Shown here piece after piece: positions 1-8,251 of a stretch of DNA of 33,304 nucleotides. The DNA lies in assembly GCA_038211295.1 (NCBI GenBank), contig JBBQVS010000040.1, positions 1-33,304 on the forward strand. The letters run 5' to 3'. The notes under the pieces were generated by a model that made no database searches, was not told where the DNA came from, and saw only the letters and a list, made by a program, of their open reading frames with translations. Positions within the stretch are counted from its first letter, which is position 1, and every line of letters starts with the position of its first letter. The translations under genes and the position numbers were made by a program. The stretch comes from JBBQVS01 sp038211295. Lineage in GTDB: Bacteria > Chloroflexota > Ktedonobacteria > Ktedonobacterales > Ktedonobacteraceae.

Positions 1-279
1 GCGGGCTGGGAAGTTGTGGCTTTTGGCTGGCATCCGTTGAGCGCGGGGAGTTGGTTGAGTCTTGTATGGATGGCACTTGTTGTTACCGTGTTTGGCTATT
101 TAGCCTGGTTTCAGGGCCTGGCAAAGGTCGAGAGTTCGGCTGCGGCTTCTACGCTGTTTGTGCAACCATTGCTTGGTACAGTTTTAGCGGTTCTTTTTCT
201 GCACGAACAACTGACTCCAATTACTATTGTCGGCGGCATTTTGATTGTGCTAAGCGTCCTCTTAATTTCGCGTCAGTAA
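1..279 (+). CDS. EamA/DMT-family transporter, C-terminal fragment
   Basis: The reading frame is open from the first base of the window, so the 5' part of the gene lies outside. The visible 92 residues hold two to three hydrophobic helices with the features of the last helices of an EamA (drug/metabolite transporter) protein: a WMALVVTVFGYLAWFQGLAKV stretch in which a helix leads to a short loop, the small-residue segment ESSAAASTLFVQPLLGTVLA, then an LHEQLT turn and a final glycine-rich helix. EamA proteins are inner-membrane exporters of metabolites or amino acids; the substrate cannot be told here. It ends 24 bp before the next gene on the same strand, so the two are probably cotranscribed. 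Confidence 0.85.
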   Translation, partial: AGWEVVAFGWHPLSAGSWLSLVWMALVVTVFGYLAWFQGLAKVESSAAASTLFVQPLLGTVLAVLFLHEQLTPITIVGGILIVLSVLLISRQ

Positions 280-303
280 GTATGGCTAGAGAGAGGGACA
301 CCT

Positions 304-1224
304 ATGATTGAGCCATGTAGCTCTTTTGTGACTACTGATACTGTACGACTACGCTATCTCGAATGGAACCCAGCGAGCAATTGTACTGGTCAGCAGATGG
401 GGGAGTCGAGCAGTGATGAGATACCTCTTGTCCTCTTGCACGGGTTGGGCGCGACGGCTGACACCTGGCGACTGGTCGCGCAAGACCTGTGTCACAGGCA
501 CCTTGTTGTCGCCTTCGATCAACGGGGACATGGTGCAAGTGATAAGCCTGAAAGCGGGTATGACCTTACGACCATCGCGGAGGACGCGATACAGGGCATG
601 GCGGCCCTCGGTCTCGGTCAGGTCGCGCTTGTCGGGCATGGCTGGGGCGCACGGGTCGCGCTGGTAATGGCGGCGCGACATCCCGCTCTGATAAGTCATC
701 TTATACTCGTCGATTGTCCACACGTCGAGCCACGCCACTGGCCCGGCATGACGCGGAGTCGCTTTATCCGCGAGGTGGACGCCAAACACCTGTACACGTC
801 ACGTGCAACATTTCTTGAGGCTATGCGGCAAGAGATGCTCCCCTTCTGGACGCCAGAAGTCGAGGCAATTCTGCTCGCGACGGTGCGCGAACTGCCCGAT
901 GGACGGCTTGAGGAGTATTTACACACCCGCAACCAGCGTCAAATTCGCGAGTCGCTGTGGGATGACCGCGCCCTCGCATATTACAGCAAATTAACGTGTC
1001 CCGTCCTGCTTATTCCTGCTGCTGGCGAACCACCACAGGAGCAGGAGTTTCCAGAACGACTTGAGCATACTGACGAGTTCGCAACCGCGAAAGGCTACAT
1101 GGCGGCACAGGTTGCGGCGATTATTCAACGCTGTTCTATTCTGTGGATGCCCGATACTACACACGATATTCAATTGCAGCGTCCCCGCGTTCTAGCGCAG
1201 GCGATTACACGTTTTATGATATAA
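304..1224 (+). CDS. Alpha/beta-hydrolase fold protein lacking the serine nucleophile
   Basis: 306 residues, close to the usual length of this fold. The oxyanion-hole motif HGLGATADTW lies near residue 46, the FDQRGHGASDKP strand-turn near 71-82, and a candidate catalytic His at about residue 287 (TTHDIQ). The nucleophile elbow, normally G-x-S-x-G or GHDWG in dehalogenases and epoxide hydrolases, reads GHGWG at residues 111-115: the codon for residue 113 is ggc (Gly), where agc would give Ser and gac Asp. As written, the protein has no ordinary nucleophile. It may be a non-catalytic or cofactor-free variant, or carry a point mutation. The ATG at 304 follows a good ribosome binding site (gagaggga). 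It lies between an EamA transporter and an amidohydrolase with short gaps, suggesting one operon for a small-molecule pathway that I cannot identify. Confidence 0.9.
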   Translation: MIEPCSSFVTTDTVRLRYLEWNPASNCTGQQMGESSSDEIPLVLLHGLGATADTWRLVAQDLCHRHLVVAFDQRGHGASDKPESGYDLTTIAEDAIQGMAALGLGQVALVGHGWGARVALVMAARHPALISHLILVDCPHVEPRHWPGMTRSRFIREVDAKHLYTSRATFLEAMRQEMLPFWTPEVEAILLATVRELPDGRLEEYLHTRNQRQIRESLWDDRALAYYSKLTCPVLLIPAAGEPPQEQEFPERLEHTDEFATAKGYMAAQVAAIIQRCSILWMPDTTHDIQLQRPRVLAQAITRFMI

Positions 1225-1241
1225 AGAGAAAGTTACTACAT

Positions 1242-2855
1242 ATGACAACCGTCCTGTACCTGAACGGAAACATTTACACAATGAATGCCGCGCACCCGCA
1301 CGCGCAGGCACTCGCGATTGACGATACCAGCGGGCTTATCCTCGCGGTTGGCACGAACGACGAAGTACGGCGCATTGGTGGACAACACACACATATACTC
1401 GATCTCAAGGGCAAAACGATGCTTCCCGGCTTTATTGATGCACATATTCACCTGTTGCATACCGCACACATGCAAAACCAGATCGACGCACGCGAGGCGA
1501 AAAGCGAGGACGAGGTGGCGAACCTTGTGCGCGAACGTGCCAGTCAGACGCCCTCCGGTCTCTGGATACAGGGCGGCCAATGGGATAGAAACCTGTGGAC
1601 GGATACACGTTTTCCCTCGAAGGCATCGCTTGACGTAGCCGCGCCTCATCATCCCGTCGCACTTTCAAGCAAAGACGGACACCTCTTATGGGCAAACTCG
1701 CTGGCATTACAACGCGCGAATATTACCGCCGAGACGCCGCAACCCGCGACGGGCCACATTCTACGCGATGGCGCAGGCGAGGCAACAGGCGTGTTGCAAG
1801 AGGAGGGGGCGACCACGCTGGTGTTTCGTGTGATCGATGCTTCCGACCCAACGCTTAATCGTACCCTTATAGAGCGCACGCTTGTGCAGTTGCAACGTAG
1901 TGGTATCACGACTATTCACGATATCGAGGGGGACACCTCGCTCAACCTATTTCGTGCGTTGCGCGATGAGGGAAAACTGGGTGTACGCGTCGAGATGATT
2001 CTGCCACGCCAGATGCTGCCACAACTGCGAACACAGGGCATCAACGCGGACGAGAACGCTCTGTTGCGCGTGGGTGGTATCAAGATTTTCGCGGATGGCA
2101 CGCTTGGTTCGCAGACTGCCGCGATGCTTGAAAGCTTCGAGGGTAGCCCCGACAATTTCGGGATGCTTACCATTCCCGAACAGGAGCTACTAGACAACAT
2201 CAGCGACGCCACCGAGATGGGCTTAACCATCGCTATTCACGCGATTGGAGACCGTGCTGCGAAGGTCGCGCTGGACGCGATTGAACGCGCCCAGATACTG
2301 TTGGCGGAGCAAGGTACGCCCGAAGATGCGCGGTCAGGTCTGCGCTATCGACTGGAGCATGTGCAACTTATCGCGCCCTCCGATCTTGAACGGATGCGTC
2401 GTCTGGGCGTTATCGCTTCGATACAACCGTTTCACGCGGTTGCTGATCGCGATATCGCCGAGCGATATTGGGGCAAGCGCACCCGCCGCGCTTATGCATA
2501 TCGCACGATGCAGGAGATGGGTATTCCTATCGCGCTGGGTTCGGATGCGCCCGTTGAACGCTTTGACCCGTTGGCTATTTTGTATGCCGCGACAGTACGC
2601 CGTGATCCCAACAAGCAGCGTCCACCCTGGTTGCCCGATCAAGCCCTACGTGTTCAGGACGCGCTATGGGGCTACACGATGGGAGCCGCGTATGCCGGAG
2701 CCGAGGAGCAGCGCAAAGGTTCGCTTACCATTGGTAAACTTGGAGACGCTGTAGTGCTACGGGAAGACATTGTGCATGTGCCGCAGGAAAAGATGTCCGA
2801 GAATGGCGTGCAAGCAACAATCCTAGGAGGGCGGGTCGTGTTCGGCGAACTATAA
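1242..2855 (+). CDS. YtcJ-type amidohydrolase (amidohydrolase family 3)
   Basis: 537 residues from the ATG at 1242, preceded by an aaagagaaag ribosome binding site. The frame stays open upstream to 1143 but that part overlaps the hydrolase gene and is rejected. The family is metal-dependent and hydrolyses amide or related C-N bonds; YtcJ members act on N-substituted compounds, and the substrate here is unknown. Seen: the beta-sandwich start LYLNGNIYTMN, the metal motif GFIDAHIH (His68, His70), KIFADGTLGSQTAAM, the IAIHAIGDRA histidine, RLEHVQLI, and the late aspartate motif GSDAPVERFDPL. All metal-ligand positions I can recognise are present, so it should be active, unlike its upstream neighbour. 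It starts 17 bp after the hydrolase stop and is followed at once by a long hairpin terminator. Confidence 0.93.
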   Translation: MTTVLYLNGNIYTMNAAHPHAQALAIDDTSGLILAVGTNDEVRRIGGQHTHILDLKGKTMLPGFIDAHIHLLHTAHMQNQIDAREAKSEDEVANLVRERASQTPSGLWIQGGQWDRNLWTDTRFPSKASLDVAAPHHPVALSSKDGHLLWANSLALQRANITAETPQPATGHILRDGAGEATGVLQEEGATTLVFRVIDASDPTLNRTLIERTLVQLQRSGITTIHDIEGDTSLNLFRALRDEGKLGVRVEMILPRQMLPQLRTQGINADENALLRVGGIKIFADGTLGSQTAAMLESFEGSPDNFGMLTIPEQELLDNISDATEMGLTIAIHAIGDRAAKVALDAIERAQILLAEQGTPEDARSGLRYRLEHVQLIAPSDLERMRRLGVIASIQPFHAVADRDIAERYWGKRTRRAYAYRTMQEMGIPIALGSDAPVERFDPLAILYAATVRRDPNKQRPPWLPDQALRVQDALWGYTMGAAYAGAEEQRKGSLTIGKLGDAVVLREDIVHVPQEKMSENGVQATILGGRVVFGEL

Positions 2856-2856
2856 A

Positions 2857-2947
2857 AATCTTTACCAAATCACAATGCACCGAAAAGAGGACTTTCTGAG
2901 GTATTACTCTCAGAAAGTCCTCTTTTCGGTGCATCTTGGTAAAGATT
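2857..2947 (+). terminator. Long two-part hairpin after the amidohydrolase gene
   Basis: A perfect 26-bp inverted repeat (2875-2900 with 2909-2934, 8-nt loop) is enclosed by a second perfect 12-bp pair (2857-2868 with 2936-2947). The two are separated by 6 unpaired nt on the left and 1 on the right. It begins 2 bases after the stop codon. No strong T-run follows, so termination, mRNA 3'-end protection, or both are possible. Confidence 0.75.
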
Positions 2948-2964
2948 CTTCAACCTATTTATGC

Positions 2965-2993
2965 TTGTACTACTTCCAAATTGCAGTTATACT
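2965..2993 (+). promoter_or_regulatory. Candidate sigma-70-like promoter for the beta-helix gene
   Basis: TTGTAC (2965-2970) and TATACT (2988-2993) are separated by exactly 17 bases. The -10 box matches consensus at 5 of 6 positions, the -35 box at only 3 of 6. It sits after the hairpin and about 77 bp before the ATG at 3070. It is a pattern match only. Confidence 0.3.
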
Positions 2994-3069
2994 TTCTAGG
3001 ATAGAGCTATATAAATATCGTGATGCTATATCAAAAAATTGTAATACACAATCACTGGAGGGTAAAGGT

Positions 3070-4281
3070 ATGAAGAAACAGATCAGGATTGGTGTGGGGA
3101 CACTAGCATTATTGTTGCTGGTGCTGATAACAGCGTTTTTTGGAATGAAGCTTTCCGCGAAGGCAAGCAACGCCTGTACGATTCAAAATACCACATCGAA
3201 GGCGTGCTTCGCCGATATTCAATCGGCGGTAAATGCGGCAAACCCTGGCGACACCATCAATGTACGCACAGGTACATACGCAGGCGGTATCACTATCAAC
3301 AAAGCTGGCCTCAAACTTATCGGTGCAAGCTCTAACAAGAGCGCACAAATTGTTGGTACTGGAGCGACTGGCCCCAGATTTGGTATTACTATTTCAGGGG
3401 CGGATAACGTCACCGTGCAGGGCTTCACCATCTCTGGTTTCTCAGGGCAACCAGATGCCTCTGGTATTTTCATTGGTGGCAATGCCCCCGGCGACACCAT
3501 GCATCGCGCCAATAATGCCACAATTACAAGCAATGTGTTGCACGATAATGGCAATGGCGTATACATGTTTCAGAGCAACGGTGACAACATTACTAATAAC
3601 AAGGTCTACCACAACCTTGATACGACTGGCTCCGAAGGAACTGGCATTACCAGCTTCAACGCGTATGGCGATGTTCAGGCAAATGACGCCAATACAACGG
3701 GATACTCTGGTAAAAATCTGCTCATTTCTGGTAACACGATCTCGAATAATGACCGTCTCGGTATCTTTGTGGGAGCTTGCACCGAGTCGTTTTGTAGCGG
3801 CACAGGCGTGCATGTGAATATCGCAGGCACGGTTATCTCGAATAACAATGTGTCGGGTAATGGCGCAAAGGCAAGTTCGTTTGTCGAGGGCATTGGCTTG
3901 CTTGACGCGAGTGGTAGCATTATCAGCAACAACAAGGTCAGCAACAATAATTATAACGGTATCCTCATCAACTACAGCGATACCGTTCTGATCGCTAACA
4001 ACAAATCCAACGACAACAACATGACCAATAATACATACGAAGGCTACAATGCGGGCATCACAATCAATAGTTCGAAGAGTATCACTGTTCGGGGCAATAT
4101 CACCAATTTCAATGGTGTGGGCATCTTTATACAACGTTCTGATACAAGTGCGTTCAGCAAGAATAGCGCACGCAAGAATGCCCTTGTCGATTTTAGCTGG
4201 GATGGTGTCGGCACAATCACGTTCGTAAATAATACCTGCGATACTGCGAGACCGTCAAAAACCGTTTGGAACTGCAAATAG
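3070..4281 (+). CDS. Secreted right-handed parallel beta-helix protein (pectin-lyase fold)
   Basis: 403 residues from the ATG at 3070, preceded by ggagggtaaagg. The frame is open further upstream, but that extension would read through the hairpin and promoter region. Residues 1-31 form a signal peptide: MKKQIR, a long Leu/Val/Ile core, then small residues at a likely cleavage site. The body opens with ADIQSAVNAANPGDTINVRTG, typical of pectin-lyase-like proteins (DUF1565/NosD/beta_helix families), followed by many short turns rich in Asn and Gly (for example ISNNKVSNNNYNG) that build the stacked coils. Such proteins are often polysaccharide lyases, sugar-binding proteins or surface structures. 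I see no residues that fix an enzyme activity. Four cysteines lie near the two ends (two after the signal peptide and two close to the C terminus) and could form disulfides. Confidence 0.85.
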   Translation: MKKQIRIGVGTLALLLLVLITAFFGMKLSAKASNACTIQNTTSKACFADIQSAVNAANPGDTINVRTGTYAGGITINKAGLKLIGASSNKSAQIVGTGATGPRFGITISGADNVTVQGFTISGFSGQPDASGIFIGGNAPGDTMHRANNATITSNVLHDNGNGVYMFQSNGDNITNNKVYHNLDTTGSEGTGITSFNAYGDVQANDANTTGYSGKNLLISGNTISNNDRLGIFVGACTESFCSGTGVHVNIAGTVISNNNVSGNGAKASSFVEGIGLLDASGSIISNNKVSNNNYNGILINYSDTVLIANNKSNDNNMTNNTYEGYNAGITINSSKSITVRGNITNFNGVGIFIQRSDTSAFSKNSARKNALVDFSWDGVGTITFVNNTCDTARPSKTVWNCK

Positions 4282-4295
4282 TTATTTCTGAGTGG

Positions 4296-4373
4296 AGAAA
4301 CGCATAAAGCGTTTAGCTTAGAGGCAGGGCGCGGTTCGTCCCTGCCTCTAAGCTAAACGCTTTATGCGTTTCT
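4296..4373 (+). terminator. Perfect 34-bp hairpin after the beta-helix gene
   Basis: Arms at 4296-4329 and 4340-4373 are exact reverse complements over 34 bp, with a 10-nt loop. It begins 14 bases after the stop codon. The stem is far longer than a usual intrinsic terminator (about 6-12 bp), and only a short tcttgtgttt follows. Confidence 0.75.
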
Positions 4374-4624
4374 TGTGTTTATGCCACACTTCCATTGAGC
4401 AAGGTTATGACACCTCTACCCAAAGAGTGTTTTCTTAACCACATTTCAACGCTCGCTTACCAACACTACACAAGAGACTTTAGTATTCTATAGGTAGTGA
4501 GAGAAAATGTTTTTTGCTACATATTTTAATTTCAGTAAATTAACGTATGTATTGTACAGACTTCTATGAGTATCGTGTATTTATATATCTATACTTTGTG
4601 TTTATATTATGTAGGACAAAGGCT
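4374..4624. other. Non-coding stretch upstream of the kinase-like gene
   Basis: AT-rich spacer between the hairpin and the kinase-like gene, presumably holding its promoter. TATA-like segments occur (for example around 4590-4611) but no convincing -35/-10 pair with proper spacing was found. An in-frame ATG at 4547 would add a 26-residue hydrophobic leader to the kinase; it lacks a ribosome binding site and is rejected. Confidence 0.5.
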
Positions 4625-6517
4625 ATGTTGCGGGTAAAAGATCAGTATTTGGGAAAAGATTTTCACGGGTATCATATTGTTGCCCAACTTGCCAGACATG
4701 CGGGCAAACATGTCTATGTTGCCCACAGGCAGACCTCCACCGACGAGGTTGTAATCATCAAAGTCTTTACCGCTCTGAAGCTTTCGTCGCAACAGAGGCA
4801 GACGGACTTTTTACAGGAAGCGCGTTTCCTCGCCTCGGTCAAACATGCTCATCTCTTGCCAATTCTGGCAATAGGAATAGAAAATGGTCATCCTTACAGT
4901 ATCATGCCTTATGTTGCGCGTGGCTCGTTGCGACAACGAATGCAACGAGCAACTCCTGCGACATTAGGCACCGACGAGCGCAGAAAGATTATCATGCAGA
5001 TCGGTGAGGCACTCACAACGTTGCATGGACAAAACATTGTGCATAGCAACCTCAAGCCAGAGAATATCTTCTTCACAAGCAAAGAGGGAGTTATCTTTGC
5101 TGACCCTGACCTTGCTACCTTGAATGATGAGTTAGCAGAGGCAAATACGTATGTTGTGACAAGCGTCTACCGTGCGCCCGAACAGACTGCCGGGACAGTA
5201 ACACAAAAGAGTGATCAATACGCTCTGGGATGTATCGCGTATGAACTGCTTACCGGCGTGATTCCGTGGACACTCTTGCACAGTGCTGGCAAGCAAGAAG
5301 AGAGGTCGGACGTGGTTGTTGCAGCGCGTCCGGTTCCCAAACAGGTTCAACAAGTGCTACTCAAAGCTACCGCGACGAGTCCTGCAAACCGCTATCCTAC
5401 TGTTGCGGGGTTACTGCACGCGTTTGAAGCAGCGTTTCTGTCCGTCGGGGCAAGAAAGCAGGAGCTGTCAGAAGAAAAACTTGTGCGGCTTCTTTCGCCT
5501 GAAGAAGTTACAATTATCACTCCCATCGTTCTTCCCGGTGTTGAACATACCGATGTCGCGGTTCGTCCGACGAAGAGCGCACTCGCCACGCCTGCGTTTG
5601 TTGAACAAAGTAGAAGAAAATACAACACCGCTGCCTTCTGGATATTGCTGATTTTACTTGCCTTTATTCTTATTATGACCCTAGCTCTGGCACCATTTGT
5701 ACGAAACCATCAAGCGCAGATACGCTATCGTTCCGTTGTGCCTATCACATCTACAAGAATTGTGGGGAAGCCCATAAAAATAGCCACTCCTCCTGTAACG
5801 TCGTCATCGCAGGTGTCGCCAGTTGTACAACCAACGGCGAAGGGAACGGTGGGGGCCGGAGCAACCGTTTCCCCGAAACAATCACCAACGACTACATCAA
5901 CCGCGTCTGTGCCGACGCCTGCGCCAACGACGCCCACATTGTCGCCACCTGAAGTCCCCGCGCTGCTTACTGGCTCCTACACCATCGCGCCCGTGTCGGT
6001 GAACCTGACAAACGAGGGAACGGTTGACTGGGCAAAGTGGGGGGGCGGCTACGTTGGCAATTACTCAATACGTAAAAGTGGAGTTACGCCCCTCATAAGC
6101 ACCTTTGCGCTTATTGGAAATACGCCTTTTGACTATTTTGGTAGCAATCCTACAAACTATAGCTGGTATGATGGTACATCCATCACAAGTTTTCGGGGTT
6201 CAACCTCTGGCATCGTGACGTATAGCGATGGTGATGGTTTTCAACTCAACGTTGCTGCAAGTACCACGACGCGCACCCTGAGACTCTATATGAGCATTGG
6301 TGATACGCGCTGTAACTTCTCCGCGTCCCTGAGTGGCAACAACTCATTGTCTTATGCCGATACATCGTTTTACAATCCGACAGGAAACTCTCTCGTTGGT
6401 GTATACACGCTCACCTTCAGGGCAAGTAGCAACAATCAGACGCTCACCATTGCCTATACACAAATGAATAGCATTGGTGCCGGCTATATAACGATACAGG
6501 CAGCCACGTTGCAATAA
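4625..6517 (+). CDS. Membrane Ser/Thr protein kinase-like protein, probably pseudokinase, with extracytoplasmic beta-rich domain
   Basis: 630 residues from the ATG at 4625 (AGGA ribosome binding site about 8 nt upstream). Kinase-fold domain at about residues 10-270: Lys46 (VVIIKVF), Glu65 of helix C, the activation-segment end YRAPEQ (Ala-Pro-Glu 184-186) and SDQYALGCIAYELLTG. Two catalytic motifs depart from consensus. The HRDLKPEN loop reads HSNLKPEN (140-147), so the catalytic Asp is Asn142. DFG reads DPD (160-162), which keeps the Mg-binding Asp. The glycine-rich loop is also poor. One transmembrane helix lies at about 336-358, followed by a Thr/Pro/Ser-rich linker (about 370-448) and an external domain to the end with the GTVDWAKWG motif. 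That domain probably binds a ligand or the cell wall, but I cannot name it. The protein is likely a sensor or scaffold with weak or no phosphotransfer. Confidence 0.85.
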   Translation: MLRVKDQYLGKDFHGYHIVAQLARHAGKHVYVAHRQTSTDEVVIIKVFTALKLSSQQRQTDFLQEARFLASVKHAHLLPILAIGIENGHPYSIMPYVARGSLRQRMQRATPATLGTDERRKIIMQIGEALTTLHGQNIVHSNLKPENIFFTSKEGVIFADPDLATLNDELAEANTYVVTSVYRAPEQTAGTVTQKSDQYALGCIAYELLTGVIPWTLLHSAGKQEERSDVVVAARPVPKQVQQVLLKATATSPANRYPTVAGLLHAFEAAFLSVGARKQELSEEKLVRLLSPEEVTIITPIVLPGVEHTDVAVRPTKSALATPAFVEQSRRKYNTAAFWILLILLAFILIMTLALAPFVRNHQAQIRYRSVVPITSTRIVGKPIKIATPPVTSSSQVSPVVQPTAKGTVGAGATVSPKQSPTTTSTASVPTPAPTTPTLSPPEVPALLTGSYTIAPVSVNLTNEGTVDWAKWGGGYVGNYSIRKSGVTPLISTFALIGNTPFDYFGSNPTNYSWYDGTSITSFRGSTSGIVTYSDGDGFQLNVAASTTTRTLRLYMSIGDTRCNFSASLSGNNSLSYADTSFYNPTGNSLVGVYTLTFRASSNNQTLTIAYTQMNSIGAGYITIQAATLQ

Positions 6518-6698
6518 GTGCATGATGTTGATCCGCAAGCGCATGAGCATGTAAAATATACTTATGTTAGACATCCCGCGTAAATTGATGTAAAAGAATG
6601 GGATACGCAGGAAAAAGGTACGGGAAGACACACGGTGGCATTCTTTTTGTGGTAGTATTAAATCTTGTGAAGAGAGATTTACCCAAAAGGATGCTACG

Positions 6699-7547
6699 AT
6701 GGAGCAAGAGCTAGAAGACCGTTTGCGACACACAAGTAAGGAATACCTTCTTCTACTCATACAGGAACTTACGGTACGGTATCCCATTCTACAAACCGAG
6801 ATTGCAGTGCTTATAGAGAAAAGTGTAGCGCGTCCGTCAGTAGTAGCACAAACGGAAGAGGTAGCAGTTGTTCGCGAAGGTGAGGGTGAGGATGATATCG
6901 GCGCGGACTGGGATTTTGGAGGAGAAGAAGTTGCTAGCCTCCATCCCCTGCCGACGCCAGTTGTTGCGCCTTTAGATCGCGAGGTATGTACGCGTCGTGT
7001 TGACGAGTATGTTACGCGCTTGCAGCAGGGTGAGTTGTTGCAGACGCTGGCGAGCGACCTCGACACGTTGCTGGACGAGGCGGAAGTACGCGCGGCACGT
7101 CATGATTATCAGGGGGCAATGAATGTGTATGCGATTGTGCTGGATCAACGTCTAGCTGAGCATAATGAGCAGCTCACGCAGATGTTTGATAAAGCGATAG
7201 ATGATATTATGCCTATTTTGGAGACGTTGTTGAGCGAGGCGAGTAGCAATATTTTGTTTGAAGCACCAACTCTAACGCCTCTCCTTACACCCGCCACACG
7301 ACAGGAATGGTTAGAGCGCTTGTTTGCCCTGTGGTTACGGCGTCTAGACATACACCATGTGGAAGAGAATGTGCCGGAGATAATGTTAAACGTTGCATGG
7401 AGTGAAGATGTCACGTTGCTACGTCGTCTGGTGCAGAACGAATTGCAACAGCAACCGATAAGTGAGCGATCCAACATTGTTGATTTCGCGCAACAATATC
7501 GTACAAGAACGTTGGAAAAGTTTCTTAAAGAGCTACCCCGTACCTGA
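6699..7547 (+). CDS. Unknown helical protein
   Basis: 282 residues; the ATG at 6699 follows aaaggatg at good distance. I do not recognise the family. The N-terminal 45 residues (LRHTSKEYLLLLIQELTVRYP) form an amphipathic helical segment. An acidic linker (about 55-85) follows, then helices rich in Leu, Glu and Arg to the end, including RHDYQGAMNVYAIVLDQ, which resembles a TPR/HEAT-type helical pair. No signal peptide, membrane segment or enzyme motif is seen, so it is probably a cytosolic adaptor. It lies alone between the kinase-like gene and the chemosensory operon, with about 180 and 276 bp of non-coding DNA on each side. Confidence 0.75.
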   Translation: MEQELEDRLRHTSKEYLLLLIQELTVRYPILQTEIAVLIEKSVARPSVVAQTEEVAVVREGEGEDDIGADWDFGGEEVASLHPLPTPVVAPLDREVCTRRVDEYVTRLQQGELLQTLASDLDTLLDEAEVRAARHDYQGAMNVYAIVLDQRLAEHNEQLTQMFDKAIDDIMPILETLLSEASSNILFEAPTLTPLLTPATRQEWLERLFALWLRRLDIHHVEENVPEIMLNVAWSEDVTLLRRLVQNELQQQPISERSNIVDFAQQYRTRTLEKFLKELPRT

Positions 7548-7823
7548 AGTTTTTCTACAATGACATTTTTCTGCTACGAATGTTGCAATGTCGCAACGTT
7601 GTATGGTACTATCACTGCCATATAACTAGCTCATCCGTGCTGGACCACTCGGACGAAAAAATAAAACGCGCCGCAAGTGAGAATGCATTTAACAAGTACG
7701 AGAAATTGTACTTTGATGAGTGTTCATTTAATGAGAATGCTGGTCTTGTAGAATATCCTGTGTTTTAGGTACAATTGGTAGTGTAGCAGTGTAGTGTACG
7801 GAAAAGACAAGAAGGAACGAAGG

Positions 7824-8219
7824 ATGAGTAAATTTATTATGGTGATCGATGATTCACCTACCGTGCGGAAAATTATCGAGACGTGCCTGGGAAGGGAAGG
7901 CTTCGATGTCCGTAGTTTTCCAGATGGTATAGAGGCGATGCGCTGGATCGCAAACGATCCTGATGCACATGCGCCTGATCTTGTCTTACTCGACATTGGA
8001 CTACCTAAGATGGATGGCTACGAGGTTGCGCGTCGTCTGAAATCCAAGTCTCTGTTTAGCAATACTATCATCGTGATGCTTTCACGACGCGACGGGGTGA
8101 TTGACCGTCTCAAGGGACGGCTCGCGGGGGCGAAACAATACATCACGAAGCCGTTTAAAACGCAGGAGATTATTGCGATTATTCAAGAGCAATTAAATGT
8201 TCCTGCAACGCCCAACTAG
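7824..8219 (+). CDS. Single-domain CheY-like response regulator
   Basis: 131 residues from the ATG at 7824, preceded by gaaggaacgaagg; an in-frame ATG at 7794 has no better site and would add ten basic residues. The receiver domain fills the whole protein with all key residues in place: acidic pocket Asp9-Asp10, phosphoacceptor Asp57 (LLDIGLP), Ser87 at the Thr/Ser switch position and Lys109 (ITKPF). There is no output domain, so it should work like CheY or PilG/PilH, by binding a partner when phosphorylated. It is the first gene of a three-gene set with a CheW-like and a CheA-like protein, with 32 bp to the next gene. The phosphodonor is probably not the adjacent CheA-like protein acting alone, because that protein lacks a recognisable ATPase site. 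Confidence 0.93.
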   Translation: MSKFIMVIDDSPTVRKIIETCLGREGFDVRSFPDGIEAMRWIANDPDAHAPDLVLLDIGLPKMDGYEVARRLKSKSLFSNTIIVMLSRRDGVIDRLKGRLAGAKQYITKPFKTQEIIAIIQEQLNVPATPN

Positions 8220-8251
8220 GTGCATGTGCTATACAGGGGGAAATTCTTAGT

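Noticed and set aside
2875..3069. Longer N terminus for the beta-helix protein
   Set aside because: It would translate the hairpin and promoter region; the ATG at 3070 has a strong ribosome site and begins a signal peptide.
3442..4134. 230-codon open frame antisense to the beta-helix gene
   Set aside because: It mirrors the Asn/Gly-rich repeats of the real gene on the other strand; such repeats often leave the antisense frame open. No start signal was seen.
2857..4373. Beta-helix gene as cargo of a mobile element bounded by two long hairpins
   Set aside because: The hairpins at each side share no sequence, there is no target duplication, and similar hairpins occur singly elsewhere.
4547..4624. 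Hydrophobic 26-residue N-terminal extension of the kinase-like protein
   Set aside because: No ribosome site, and kinase-like proteins with a central membrane helix do not need it; the ATG at 4625 fits better.
7580..7768. 62-codon open frame between the unknown helical gene and the CheY-like gene
   Set aside because: No ribosome binding site, no recognisable composition or motif, and it occupies what looks like a promoter region. Nothing else convincing was seen in 7548-7823.
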